NCBI GenBank assembly: GCA_035647075.1
Contig: DASROF010000249.1
Span: 1-41,753, forward strand
DNA: 41,753 nucleotides
Origin: Gp6-AA40 sp035647075
GTDB taxonomy: Bacteria > Acidobacteriota > Vicinamibacteria > Vicinamibacterales > UBA2999
Direction of reading: 5' to 3'
This document shows positions 7,744 to 16,063 of this stretch, one piece after another (the stretch's first letter is position 1; each line of letters begins with the position of its first letter). The notes under the pieces are model-generated. The model saw only the letters and a program-made list of their open reading frames with translations, ran no database searches and was not told the DNA's origin. Both the position numbers and the translations under genes were made by a program.

Positions 7744-8466
7744 TCGCCTCCCATCGTACCAGGGAAAACTTTCCCTCGAACTGCGCAACGTCCGTCCCGC
7801 GGTGAGTGCGGTCCTGATCCAGAACAGCAGCATCTCACGCACGGAATAGAGATGCGCCTTGCGATGGCTCGTCAGCATCGGGTGGCGGTCCAGGATCACG
7901 ATCGATTTCCCGCGGCGACGCGCGAGCCGTTTCAACCGGCGGAACAGATTGATCTCCTCCGCCGCATACAGTTTGTCGGTGAAGCCGCCGATCTCCCGGA
8001 AGGCAGCGGTCTCACAAAAGATGAACGACCCGGCCGCCCACTTCAGCCTGCGGCTGAGGAAGTTCCACCATCCGACGACGGCGTCGTACAGGATCCCTTT
8101 CACGTCCACACGCACGGTTGATCCGCCGGCCATGCAGTGGCCGTCCGCGATCGCGGCAACCAGATCCGAAAACAGCGCCTTCGTCGGATACGAATCCGCG
8201 TCGACGAACAGCAACCAATCACCGGTGGCGTGCGCCGCTCCCGCATTGCGCGCACGGCTGATCTGGTTTACCGGCTCGAACACCACACGTGCGCCCGCGG
8301 CGGCGGCGATCTGCTCGGTCTGATCCGTCGAATTGTTGTCGCAGACGATGAGTTCCGTCTCCCAGCCGGCGGCGGTGAACGATGTGGACGCGTCGTTGAT
8401 GGCCCGCAGCGACGATGGCAGCAGCAGTGCTTCGTTAAAAGCGGGAACGATGATGGAGATCTTCAC
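7741..8466 (-). CDS. Glycosyltransferase family 2
   Basis: This 241-residue GT-A fold enzyme opens with the GT2 hallmark ISIIVPAFNEALLLPSSL. The nucleotide-binding aspartate lies in LIVCDNNSTDQTE, the ISRARNAGAAHATGDWLLF segment leads to the DADS metal motif, and EEINLFRRLKR follows as the acceptor-side region. Retaining or inverting chemistry cannot be told from sequence, but GT2 members usually use UDP- or GDP-sugars to glycosylate lipids or polysaccharides. There is no strong membrane segment, so it probably acts at the cytoplasmic face. Its start overlaps the stop of the small membrane protein gene (ATGA), which suggests the two are partners. Confidence 0.9.
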   Translation of the reverse strand: MKISIIVPAFNEALLLPSSLRAINDASTSFTAAGWETELIVCDNNSTDQTEQIAAAAGARVVFEPVNQISRARNAGAAHATGDWLLFVDADSYPTKALFSDLVAAIADGHCMAGGSTVRVDVKGILYDAVVGWWNFLSRRLKWAAGSFIFCETAAFREIGGFTDKLYAAEEINLFRRLKRLARRRGKSIVILDRHPMLTSHRKAHLYSVREMLLFWIRTALTAGRTLRSSRESFPWYDGRR

Positions 8467-8702
8467 CCGAATCGGATGTCCCGCTTGAGGACGACGAAGA
8501 CGAGGGCGATATCCAGGACCGCCACAAACGGCATGAAGAACAGGGCAAGCGCCGTCACCCGCCCGGACGCGACGTAGCCGATGACCCAGAGAACGATGAA
8601 CACCAGGACCACACGCCAGCGTTCGGCTCTCGCCGCGAACCCGAGAAGCACCCAGAACGCGACGTGTGCGAACCAGCCGGCGATGAGCGGAGTCCCGATC
8701 AT
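8463..8702 (-). CDS. Small membrane protein coupled to glycosyltransferase
   Basis: This 79-residue hydrophobic protein has about two or three predicted membrane segments: IAGWFAHVAFWVLLGFAA, VVLVFIVLWVIGYVAS and ALFFMPFVAVLDIALVFVVL. I recognise no family. It is translationally coupled to the glycosyltransferase 2 gene (stop and start overlap by 4 bp), so it may anchor the enzyme or help move a lipid-linked substrate; that is inference from context only. The start ATG at 8702 gives MIGTPLIAG. Confidence 0.65.
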   Translation of the reverse strand: MIGTPLIAGWFAHVAFWVLLGFAARAERWRVVLVFIVLWVIGYVASGRVTALALFFMPFVAVLDIALVFVVLKRDIRFG

Positions 8703-8777
8703 CAGCTCACGTGGGGGGACGTCGGCGGCATCCGGTACCTTACGTCGAATTTAGCGCACTTTTAATCGCTGTTGAGT

Positions 8778-8806
8778 TTGGACAGCGCGCCTCCGGCCCG
8801 TAACAT
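8778..8806 (+). promoter_or_regulatory. Sigma-70-type promoter for the YceI gene
   Basis: TTGGAC (8778-8783) and TAACAT (8801-8806) are separated by exactly 17 bp. This lies 84 bp upstream of the YceI ATG in an AT-enriched stretch. It is the best promoter match I found in the window. Not tested. Confidence 0.5.
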
Positions 8807-8889
8807 TAAATCTCACGTAACACACAGGAAGCGACGCCGACCGTGGACGTCGGGCGTGTCGTCAAGCCTGGAAAGATTCGAAGGTGTCC

Positions 8890-9507
8890 ATGACTCTCGC
8901 ACGCGTACCCGTGTCGGTGGGCGCAGCCATCGTGCTGACCCTCGTGACCTCTGCCGTGACTCCTGTCCGGGCCGAGACGGAAACCTACGCCCTCGACCCC
9001 GCCGCGAGCGAGGTGGACTTTACGATCTGGGCGTCGAAGCTCTTCACTTTCAAGCGTGAGGGCCAGTTCAAGGAATTCACCGGTCAGCTGTCGTTCGACC
9101 CGGAGAATCCCCTTGGCACGCAGGTCGATCTGACGGTGTACACGTCCAGCGTTGACATCCACGACAACGAGCACAATGAGCTCTTGAAGTCAGGCGCGTT
9201 CTTCGATGTCGAACGTTTCCCGACGATGCATTTCACGAGCTCGTCGACGGACGTGAAGACAGACGGCACGTTCTCAGTGACCGGCGATTTGACGATCCGC
9301 GGCATCACCCAGCGGATGACGATTCCGGTGAAGCTCAAGCTGGCCCCCGAGACCGGCGGTCCGTCGATCGCCTCCTTCGAAAGCACGTTCGACATCGACC
9401 GCACGGAGTTCGGCCTCACTGGCATCGCGAACGCACACGGCTTCAACGTCTCGATCTCGAAGAAGGTGCGGATCCATATCGCAATGGCAACAACGCTGAA
9501 GAACTGA
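8890..9507 (+). CDS. YceI family periplasmic protein (first copy)
   Basis: This 205-residue YceI-type lipocalin-like beta barrel is exported by a signal peptide (VPVSVGAAIVLTLVTSAVTPVRA cut into two short runs: VPVSVGAAIVL, TLVTSAVTPVRA). Family landmarks are YALDPAASEVDFTIWA, FKEFTGQLSFDPENP, LTVYTSSVDIHDNEHNELL, GAFFDVERFPTMHFTS, FSVTGDLTIRGITQRMTIP and FDIDRTEFGL. YceI proteins bind polyisoprenoid chains in the periplasm. The ATG at 8890 is preferred over a GTG at 8884 because AAGG sits at suitable spacing. A promoter-like pair precedes it. A second YceI gene occurs at 17910. Confidence 0.92.
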   Translation: MTLARVPVSVGAAIVLTLVTSAVTPVRAETETYALDPAASEVDFTIWASKLFTFKREGQFKEFTGQLSFDPENPLGTQVDLTVYTSSVDIHDNEHNELLKSGAFFDVERFPTMHFTSSSTDVKTDGTFSVTGDLTIRGITQRMTIPVKLKLAPETGGPSIASFESTFDIDRTEFGLTGIANAHGFNVSISKKVRIHIAMATTLKN

Positions 9508-9584
9508 GCGGGTCGCGGCGACCAAAACCCGAACCCGCATTGCTGCGGTAGGCGCCTGAGGCCGGGCGGCAGTCGAATCCAGAC

Positions 9585-9968
9585 CTAGCGCGGCTGAGGT
9601 GCGAGCGTGACGCACGGCGGCATCTCGATAATCCGCATCGGCAGGCTTCGGGTGTCGGGAGTGGGCAGCACAAAGCCGCGGTCGAACGACGGGTCCACGG
9701 GCACATTCTTCAAACAGACTGATCCCGAACGTGGTGGTGTGACGAGTGGTGCCGCGCCAGCCTGAGGCGCGACCGGTTCCGGCACGGGTTGCTGCGTTTG
9801 CGGAACCGGCATGAAGGGCATGAAACGCGGATCGGGCGGCGATGTTGGGAACAGCGAACGATTGGGCACCTCCTTCGGCGGAGGGTAAAACGGCGGCCGT
9901 TCCAGCTGCTGAGCGTTGGCGATAATCCCACTGGCCAGGACCATCACTGCGGCAGTTGCGATGCGCAC
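9585..9968 (-). CDS. Secreted proline-rich protein of unknown family
   Basis: A 127-residue protein with a signal peptide (MRIATAAVMVLASGIIANAQ) followed by a proline-rich mature part: RPPFYPPPKEVPNRSLFP, a PQTQQPVPEPVAP stretch, and two cysteines (VCLKNVP and PPCVTLAP) near the C-terminus that could pair. I do not recognise a family. Third-position GC bias and the export signal support it as a real gene. It is convergent with YceI, and its 5' side faces a 253-bp hairpin-rich gap shared with the lipoprotein gene. Confidence 0.65.
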   Translation of the reverse strand: MRIATAAVMVLASGIIANAQQLERPPFYPPPKEVPNRSLFPTSPPDPRFMPFMPVPQTQQPVPEPVAPQAGAAPLVTPPRSGSVCLKNVPVDPSFDRGFVLPTPDTRSLPMRIIEMPPCVTLAPQPR

Positions 9969-10085
9969 GGGCCACTCCTTCGTAATCTTTCCGAAAGACT
10001 ACGCCTTTCGACCCGCCGGAGTCGACGCTCCGCAGACACCAGGGACCAGCCTGCCAGAACTGTCCGTACGCTGTCGTTTACGCAC

Positions 10086-10140
10086 TTTTGACCTGGCGTC
10101 AAAACGGGAAGGGCCAAATTGCCCGCGATTTAACGCGGTG
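10086..10140. promoter_or_regulatory. Consecutive inverted repeats upstream of lipoprotein gene
   Basis: A perfect 7-bp inverted repeat TTTTGAC-N5-GTCAAAA (10086-10104) is followed by GGGC-N6-GCCC (10110-10123) and a third dyad around CCGCGATTTAACGCGG. They lie in the 9969-10221 divergent gap, 80-135 bp before the lipoprotein start. The first dyad has the symmetry of a dimeric repressor site. No regulator is identifiable. Confidence 0.4.
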
Positions 10141-10221
10141 ATTTACCCGCGAAATGGGGTCCGCCGGCCACAGCTGGGCTCGGCGTCTTTCTTGCTAATT
10201 GCCGTGCTGAGGATCAGATTC

Positions 10222-10644
10222 ATGACAAGCATGCAGGTACGCCTATCTGCCGCGATGCTGGTTCTAGTCGTGACCGTTGCGTGTGGCAGCTCCAGTAACC
10301 CCGCAGGTCCGAACGATTCGAATCCAGCTCCGAATACGCCTGGAATCACCAACGCGACGGACGACTTCCAGTTCAATCTGCCGAACGTGACGGGCTACTC
10401 CACCAACGGTGGCTACACCTGGAAGAACACAGGCACGGTAGCCAGGGTGACGCAATCGAGCTCGATCTCCGGTGGCTCAGGCACGCTCCAAATCCGCGAT
10501 GCCGGCGGCCGCGTCGTCTACTCGAAAGGCCTCAACGAGGGTGGCACGGTGAACACCGACGCGGGGCCGTCGGGTGACTGGAGAATCGACATCACACCGA
10601 GCGGTGTGACCGGCACGATCAATTTCCGCGTCCAGAAGAACTAA
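10222..10644 (+). CDS. Small lipoprotein
   Basis: A 140-residue lipoprotein: the lipobox VTVACGSSS follows a short hydrophobic signal (LSAAMLVLVVTVAC). The mature part has a Pro/Asn-rich tether (NPAGPNDSNPAPNTPG), then a compact domain with TWKNTGTVARVTQSSSI, LQIRDAGGRVVYSKGLNEGG and GDWRIDITPSGVTGTINFRV. The alternating pattern suggests a small beta sandwich exposed on a membrane surface. I do not recognise a named family. The ATG at 10222 follows a GAGGAT ribosome binding site; the upstream extension of the frame is intergenic. Confidence 0.75.
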   Translation: MTSMQVRLSAAMLVLVVTVACGSSSNPAGPNDSNPAPNTPGITNATDDFQFNLPNVTGYSTNGGYTWKNTGTVARVTQSSSISGGSGTLQIRDAGGRVVYSKGLNEGGTVNTDAGPSGDWRIDITPSGVTGTINFRVQKN

Positions 10645-10695
10645 ACCACTCCTGACTCCGTCGTCATCGTCTGCATCGTGGCGCGTCTCCGCGCC

Positions 10696-11757
10696 ATGCA
10701 ATACGATGACGACGTGTCTGAAGCGAACCAATTGCCGCCGGATGCGGTGCTCTTCCAGGCCCTCACTGGATTCATGGTGTCCCGCAGCCTGTCCGCAGTG
10801 GCGGAGCTCAGTGTCGCGGACGCACTTCGCGATCGTCCGCTGACCGGCTCGGAGCTGGCGCACGCGGTCGGTGCCAACGAACGATTCCTGCGTCGCGTCA
10901 TGCGCCTGCTGGTCTCAGTGGGCATCTTTGCCGAACCAACGCCCGGTACCTACGCGCTGACATCTGTCTCGGAGCTCCTGCGCTCGGATCATCCGAATTC
11001 GCTCCGCGATCTGGCAGCGATGCTCACATCCGAGTCGCACTGGCGAGCGTGGGGCGAGCTGACTGAAGCCGTCCGCACCGGCTCGTCGGGTTCGTGCCTC
11101 GCCTTCGGCACCGATGCGTTCACCTGGTTCCAGCGCCGCGAAAACAAGGCGCAGTGGGACCTGTTCAATGCGGCGATGACGAGCTATTCAGCCGCAACGA
11201 GCATGGCGGTGGTTGAGAGCTACGATTTCAGCCGCTTCCGTCACATCATCGACGTCGGCGGCGGTCGCGGTTTCTTCCTCAGGACCGTGCTCTCGAAGGC
11301 CACGCAAGCGAGTGGCACGCTGTTCGATCTTCCCGGCGTCTTCGAGGGCGGCGGCATCGACACGCTGGGCGGGCGCATCGCCTGCGTCGGCGGCGATTTC
11401 TTCACCTCTGTCCCGGAGGGCGGCGACTGCTACGTGCTGAAACATATCGTCCATGACTGGGACGATGAGCGTTGCCATACCTTCCTCGGCAACATCGCGC
11501 GGATCATGGATCCGGCCGGGACCGTGATCATCGTGGACATGGTGATGCCCGATGGTCCCGAACCCGCCTTGGCGAAGGTCGCCGACATCAACATGCTCGC
11601 GTTTACGGAAGGCGGATGCGAGCGGACCGAGAGTGAGTTCGCGGCGCTGTTCGAGTCGGCTGGCCTGCAGCTGAAAGCGATTCACACGACGCCGATCGTC
11701 AGCGTCGTGGAAGCCGTGAAGCGCCGCGAGGACGCGGGTGGCCAGCGAGCTCGATAG
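10696..11757 (+). CDS. SAM-dependent O-methyltransferase (AdoMet_MTase / dimerisation domain)
   Basis: About 353 residues with the two-domain layout of acetylserotonin- and hydroxyneurosporene-type O-methyltransferases. The N-terminal winged-helix dimerisation domain has VADALRDRPLTGSELAHAVG and RFLRRVMRLLVSVGIF. The C-terminal Rossmann domain has the SAM motif IIDVGGGRGFFL, and the catalytic-base region is LKHIVHDWDDERC, where the His-Asp pair is typical. The enzyme methylates a hydroxyl of a small, often aromatic or polyketide-like, molecule; the acceptor is unknown. The start is uncertain: GTG 10678, ATG 10696 and GTG 10714 are all possible and none has a clear ribosome binding site. Its 3' end overlaps the potassium channel gene. 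Confidence 0.85.
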   Translation: MQYDDDVSEANQLPPDAVLFQALTGFMVSRSLSAVAELSVADALRDRPLTGSELAHAVGANERFLRRVMRLLVSVGIFAEPTPGTYALTSVSELLRSDHPNSLRDLAAMLTSESHWRAWGELTEAVRTGSSGSCLAFGTDAFTWFQRRENKAQWDLFNAAMTSYSAATSMAVVESYDFSRFRHIIDVGGGRGFFLRTVLSKATQASGTLFDLPGVFEGGGIDTLGGRIACVGGDFFTSVPEGGDCYVLKHIVHDWDDERCHTFLGNIARIMDPAGTVIIVDMVMPDGPEPALAKVADINMLAFTEGGCERTESEFAALFESAGLQLKAIHTTPIVSVVEAVKRREDAGGQRAR

Positions 11758-12760
11758 CACAGCACAAATTCTTCGACGCCGGTTCCTGACCGTCGGCGCC
11801 GTGCTGCTCGCCGCGATCGTGGTCGGCACCGTCGGATTTCGCCTGGTCGAAGGGTGGCCGCTCTTCGATGCCTTCTACATGTCGCTCATGACGCTGACGA
11901 CGGTCGGCTACGGCGAGGTCCATCCGCTCTCGACCCAGGGACGGATGTTCGCGTCGTTCCTGATGCTGGTCGGGGTCGCCTCGGTCTTCGTGTCGTTCGC
12001 CATCCTTGGCGACACGCTCCTGCGCCTCGAACTGGCCGACTACTTCGGCCGCCGAAAGAGAAACCGCATGCTTCAGCACATCACCGGACACTACATCGTC
12101 TGCGGCGCCGGCCGGGTTGGCCGCAGCGTCGTTCTCGAGCTGCTGCGAGGCGGCGCGCAGGTTGTGTTGATCGACAACGATCCCAATCGCGTGAAATGGG
12201 CCGACGGCCTTGGCGTCATCGCGATGACGGCGGATGCCTCGAATGATGAAACGCTCCGGCAGGCGCGCATCGACACGGCCGCCGGCCTCGTCTCGGCGAT
12301 CGCCAGCGACGCCGAAAACGTCTATGTGACGCTCGCAGCGAAGGAGCTCAACCCGTCGCTGCACGTTGCGGTCAGAGCGAGCCAGGAACAGGCGGGAGAC
12401 AAACTTCGACGTGCCGGCGCGGATACGGTGCTGACGCCGTACACCTACATCGGCCATCGCCTGGCGCAGTCGCTGCTGCGGCCGCACGTCGCCACGTTTC
12501 TCGACGTGGCGTCGGCGTTCGGACAAGCCGATCTCGATCTCGAGATCGAGCAGCTGCCCGTCGCGCCGGGAAGCGCCCTCTCGTCGAAGACGCTCGAACA
12601 GGCGCAGCTCGGGCGGACCTATGGCGTCATCGTGCTCGCGGTGCGCCGGAAGAACGGCGGGATGCTGTTCAATCCGCAGGCGGACGTCCGGCTCGAGGAT
12701 GGCGACGTGCTGATTGCGATGGGCGAGCGCCAGAAGCTCAAGGAGCTCGAGAACACGTAG
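11738..12760 (+). CDS. Potassium channel with TrkA-N regulatory domain
   Basis: This 340-residue two-helix K+ channel subunit starts with GTG inside the end of the methyltransferase gene (20-bp overlap). Transmembrane helix 1 is TVGAVLLAAIVVGTVGF, the selectivity filter is TLTTVGYGEV, and helix 2 is MFASFLMLVGVASVFVSFAI. The cytoplasmic RCK/TrkA-N domain has the nucleotide-binding fold IVCGAGRVGRSVVLELL with the acidic residue in VVLIDNDPNRV, and a TrkA-C domain follows (~250-340, ending VRLEDGDVLIAMGERQKL). It should be a ligand-gated K+ channel, as in MthK and KtrAB relatives. The overlap implies co-expression with the methyltransferase, though no functional link is known. Confidence 0.93.
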   Translation: MASELDSTAQILRRRFLTVGAVLLAAIVVGTVGFRLVEGWPLFDAFYMSLMTLTTVGYGEVHPLSTQGRMFASFLMLVGVASVFVSFAILGDTLLRLELADYFGRRKRNRMLQHITGHYIVCGAGRVGRSVVLELLRGGAQVVLIDNDPNRVKWADGLGVIAMTADASNDETLRQARIDTAAGLVSAIASDAENVYVTLAAKELNPSLHVAVRASQEQAGDKLRRAGADTVLTPYTYIGHRLAQSLLRPHVATFLDVASAFGQADLDLEIEQLPVAPGSALSSKTLEQAQLGRTYGVIVLAVRRKNGGMLFNPQADVRLEDGDVLIAMGERQKLKELENT

Positions 12761-12789
12761 GCAGCGTAGAGCACCAGAGGACGCTCGAG

Positions 12790-14019
12790 ATGTCACGGCC
12801 CTTCACCCTCGTCACGCCGGATCGGTTGCAGATTCGAGAGGGCGGCGGCTGCATATCTGTGTTCGGCCTCCCCTTTTTTGGCGCAGGTGTCTTTCTCTTC
12901 CTCAGCCTCCTTGGAATTGTTCCCGTCAGCAATGCGAACGACATGCCCGCACTCGCGTGGCCCTTGCTGGTGCTGATGGCGATCGCCTTCACGACCGTCG
13001 GCGGTGTGCTGGTACTCGGACGCAGCTGGACGACGATCGACCGTGGACAGCGGGAAGTGATCAAGCAGATGGGGCTGATCGTCCCGCTTCATCAACGAAC
13101 GATCCCGCTGGAGGGGTTTACCGCGGTCAGACTCGGATTCGTCGAAGGCGACTCGGATACGTCCGACAAGTTCCCGGTGGCGCTGACGGGTTCGACCGGC
13201 CCGGATCTGGTCCTGTGGAATGCCACGGCATACGAGCAGGCGCGCGAATGTGCGCGCGTGCTTGGAGAACTCCTTCACCTCGACATCGAGGACGCAACGA
13301 CAGACCACGTCGTGCTGTTGCCTGCGGGTCAGATGGACCTGCCACTGCAGGAGCGACTGCGGACGGAGAGTGCGTCCCCTGATGAGGTGAGTCGTCCACG
13401 TGACGCGCGAAGCCAGGTCACGCGAGCGGCACACCGCGTCACGATCGTGATCCCGGCGCGGAAGACGCATTGGCTGTGGCTCGCGGCAGCGCTCATCCCG
13501 CTGGCCGTCCTGTCTGTCGTGGGCCCTCCACTCGCGACGTTCTTCCGTATGTCCCAGACGCCGGACCCCGTCGGCTGGATATTCCTGGGATTCCTGACGC
13601 TGTTCTTCGGCATCCCCCCGACGCTGAGTGCGCTGAATGCGTTCCTCCGTTCGCGCCGCGGCGCAACCATTCTCGAGGTTTCGAAGGAGGGCGTCGGGAT
13701 CCGTCAGCGCGGAGCGTGGACCACCAGGGTCACCGCGTCCATCGACGCGTCGGACATCCTCGACGTCGACTACAGCAGCCGCGAATCAACTCGCGCGGCA
13801 GCGAAGCGTGCGACGGAGCAGCAGGTGATGCAGGCGTACCCCTCACATGCCGAGACCGCGAGTCTGCGGATCGAGCGCCTGGTGGCTACACTCACGCGTT
13901 TCGCGAGCAACAAGGGGCTGACGATTAAGACCCGGAAGGGCCTCACGACCGTTGGACAGGGACTGGACGATAACGAAATCCGGTACCTGCACACATTGAT
14001 CCGTCGCGCCCTGTTCTGA
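12790..14019 (+). CDS. Four-helix membrane protein of unknown family
   Basis: A 409-residue membrane protein with helices around ISVFGLPFFGAGVFLFLSLL, WPLLVLMAIAFTTVGGVLVL, WLWLAAALIPLAVLSVVG and VGWIFLGFLTLFFGIPPTL. Between the two helical pairs lies a ~130-residue soluble section with ERG-like WTTIDRGQREVIKQMGLIV, and a cytoplasmic C-terminal domain starts at GATILEVSKEGVGIRQRG. The repeated layout (two helices plus a PH-like beta domain, twice) resembles bacterial membrane PH-domain proteins, but I cannot name the family. It starts 29 bp after the channel gene on the same strand, so it may share its transcript. Confidence 0.7.
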   Translation: MSRPFTLVTPDRLQIREGGGCISVFGLPFFGAGVFLFLSLLGIVPVSNANDMPALAWPLLVLMAIAFTTVGGVLVLGRSWTTIDRGQREVIKQMGLIVPLHQRTIPLEGFTAVRLGFVEGDSDTSDKFPVALTGSTGPDLVLWNATAYEQARECARVLGELLHLDIEDATTDHVVLLPAGQMDLPLQERLRTESASPDEVSRPRDARSQVTRAAHRVTIVIPARKTHWLWLAAALIPLAVLSVVGPPLATFFRMSQTPDPVGWIFLGFLTLFFGIPPTLSALNAFLRSRRGATILEVSKEGVGIRQRGAWTTRVTASIDASDILDVDYSSRESTRAAAKRATEQQVMQAYPSHAETASLRIERLVATLTRFASNKGLTIKTRKGLTTVGQGLDDNEIRYLHTLIRRALF

Positions 14020-14033
14020 TCGGACAATTGACC

Positions 14034-14570
14034 CTAGCCGAGGTCGTCGAGCTCGCGCGTGAGTTGCCGTGCGGTTCGCTGATGCAGCCACGCCACGACG
14101 ACAAAGAGCGCGATAGCGAAGACGGCTATGACGAGGTTCTGCTCCGGTGATCGAACGAGGGCGTGTGAAAACAGGCTCAGCGTCACACCAGGGATGAACG
14201 GTACAAGAAACACCCACGGTCGACTCGCGATGTCACGGTGCCGCGTGAGGTGCTCGCGGTAGAAATCAACCGAATCCGTCACGGCCGGCCGTGCTGGCGA
14301 GGCAATGCGATAGCGGAACTGAGCTGCGACATAGATGAAGGCGGCCACCGTGAGCAAATCGCCGAGGCGTTCCAGCAGGTCGCGTTCATACGAGATCTGG
14401 ATCAGCTCGACCACCACAACGACCGCGAGGAGCAGAGCGCCTGTCACCTTCCACCCGCGCACCCGTTCGTCGAAACGTCGCGCCCTCGCTCGAATCTCGT
14501 CGATCGACATCGACCGCTCCTCTCGCGGCTGCTCATGCCACAACCGTCGAATGTTGTCCTCTTCGTTCAC
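14034..14570 (-). CDS. Membrane partner of ECF sigma factor, possible anti-sigma protein
   Basis: A 178-residue protein with a charged N-terminal cytoplasmic stretch (MNEEDNIRRLWHEQPREERS) and four hydrophobic segments: VTGALLLAVVVVVELIQI, LLTVAAFIYVAAQF, WVFLVPFIPGVTLSLFSHAL and LVIAVFAIALFVVVAWLH. Its gene starts 1 bp after the stop of the sigma factor gene, the typical position of an anti-sigma factor. The N-terminal part could bind the sigma factor, but there is no zinc-binding HxxxCxxC motif, so the assignment rests on operon position and topology alone. Confidence 0.7.
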   Translation of the reverse strand: MNEEDNIRRLWHEQPREERSMSIDEIRARARRFDERVRGWKVTGALLLAVVVVVELIQISYERDLLERLGDLLTVAAFIYVAAQFRYRIASPARPAVTDSVDFYREHLTRHRDIASRPWVFLVPFIPGVTLSLFSHALVRSPEQNLVIAVFAIALFVVVAWLHQRTARQLTRELDDLG

Positions 14571-14571
14571 G

Positions 14572-15093
14572 TCAGCACCCCTTGTCGTGAAACTGGCGGG
14601 CCAGCAATTGCTTGATGCGGTGAATCTTCGTAGCGACGTTCCTGGCCGTCAGGCCCGTGATCTCGGCAATCGCCGGCGTGTCTACGTCCTCGAGGTAGAG
14701 GAGGATGATCTGCCGGTCGATCGGCCGAAGATCGTGGATCAGCTCGTAGACGCGGTCGAGCGTGCGCCGTCGATCAAATTGCGCCTCTCCATCAGTCTTG
14801 TCGGGTATCGATTCCAGCATGGCGAGCTCCGCAAACGACGTCGCTGACTTCTTCGCGCGAATCACCCGCGACGTAGCGATGTTGTGAGCGACGCGATACA
14901 CCCAGGTCCGCATCGAGCAGCGGCCGTCGAACCGGGCCAGGCTCCGCCACAACGCGACGTGGATCTCCTGGAGCAGATCCCGGCGCACGTCCGCATCGCG
15001 TTCGTAGGCATGCGCCAGCCGCTCCAGCGCCGCGCCGTATTCGGCGGCGACGTCCGTATAAAGGCGCTCCACCTCGCCTGCCGAACGATGCAT
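14572..15093 (-). CDS. RNA polymerase sigma factor, ECF / sigma-70 family
   Basis: This 173-residue ECF sigma factor has region 2 with RRDLLQEIHVALWRSLARF and MRTWVYRVAHNIATSRVIRA (core binding and -10 recognition), and region 4 with LRPIDRQIILLYLEDVDTPA and IAEITGLTARNVATKIHRIK (helix-turn-helix for -35 recognition). It should redirect RNA polymerase to a stress or signal regulon that cannot be read here. The adjacent membrane protein is probably its regulator. The start ATG gives MHRSAGEVERLYTD; the region immediately upstream (15094-15151) is short and separates it from the next minus-strand gene. Confidence 0.93.
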   Translation of the reverse strand: MHRSAGEVERLYTDVAAEYGAALERLAHAYERDADVRRDLLQEIHVALWRSLARFDGRCSMRTWVYRVAHNIATSRVIRAKKSATSFAELAMLESIPDKTDGEAQFDRRRTLDRVYELIHDLRPIDRQIILLYLEDVDTPAIAEITGLTARNVATKIHRIKQLLARQFHDKGC

Positions 15094-15151
15094 ACAGGGG
15101 AGATAGTCGCAGGGACTGGCTATCTCTTACAGCGCAGGAAGAAGGCGGGGA

Positions 15152-16039
15152 CTACTTACCGATCATCCGCCGCACAGACTGCTCGTTTTCCATGCAATTG
15201 TCGTCGAGCAGTTCCGTGTCCACGACGATCGTCTGATCGAGGTGCACCGTCCACGGCTTTGTGTAGGCCTTCGGATCATTGACCGTGACTTCGATCTCGA
15301 GGTGTCCGTAGTTCGGGCGACGGATGCGCTCGGTGACGCGGGCGGCGCTCGTCATGGGAGAGCCCGCGAGGTCGAGCCACAAATCGTCGCGGAACCCAAT
15401 CGTCTCGACCACCAGCGTGTCGCCCTGCCAGCGCCCGGACGAATAGCCCTGCCACGACGGCGACGGATCGGCAGGGAGAGGCCGCGCGTCGGTGAAGATC
15501 TGACGGTAACTGGCGTTGAACTCGTGCAGGATGACCAGGCGATCAGGCGTCTGCACGATGCGGCGAAACTGCGGCAGCGCCCAGGCCCGCGGATAGTTCG
15601 GCGGCATGCAGCGCGCGTGCTGATCGACAAGCGTGTCGTCGTTACCGCGCGGTGCAGCGCCCTGATTGAACGCCGACCGGCGCTTGACGAGATCAATGGC
15701 CCACGGCTGATACGGGAGCAACTCGAGGAGGTTCATGCTGCCCGACCGCAACCGCGCGAACTGGTCACCCGACGCCAGGCCGATGTGAAGCGCCTGCACG
15801 GGGATCGGCTCCTGGCCGATGCAGCCAGGCTTGCCCGCGCATGCCGGATCCTCCAGCAGGGTGGCTCCGGTCCAGAGGCCGGAGAAGTCCGGCCGTCCGC
15901 CAGCCTTCGGCGCCGGCGCATTCACATTGACGCCACCGTTTGCCAGCCGCGGCACGTCTGGCGTCGGCTGCTTGATGAATTGCGCCGCGAGCGTCGCGGT
16001 CATCGATATCGTAAGAACGATCCCTGGAAGTACCCGCAT
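15152..16039 (-). CDS. Exported GDTLVVET-family paralog (copy 2)
   Basis: A 295-residue exported paralog. The start at 16039 gives a signal peptide (MRVLPGIVLTISMTATLAA); the frame continues upstream only as antisense of the TMEM175-like gene. Family landmarks are GGRPDFSGLWTGATLL, first cysteine HARCMPPNYPRAW, QTPDRLVILHEF, YRQIFTDARPLP, GRWQGDTLVVETIGF, RVTERIRRPNYG, VNDPKAYTKPW and second cysteine DDNCMENE. An extra pair of cysteines (DPACAGKPGCIG) sits early in the mature part and is absent from most copies. It is divergent from the channel gene across a 24-bp gap. Confidence 0.82.
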   Translation of the reverse strand: MRVLPGIVLTISMTATLAAQFIKQPTPDVPRLANGGVNVNAPAPKAGGRPDFSGLWTGATLLEDPACAGKPGCIGQEPIPVQALHIGLASGDQFARLRSGSMNLLELLPYQPWAIDLVKRRSAFNQGAAPRGNDDTLVDQHARCMPPNYPRAWALPQFRRIVQTPDRLVILHEFNASYRQIFTDARPLPADPSPSWQGYSSGRWQGDTLVVETIGFRDDLWLDLAGSPMTSAARVTERIRRPNYGHLEIEVTVNDPKAYTKPWTVHLDQTIVVDTELLDDNCMENEQSVRRMIGK

Positions 16040-16063
16040 GGGGCCGAACGATATCATCGACAG

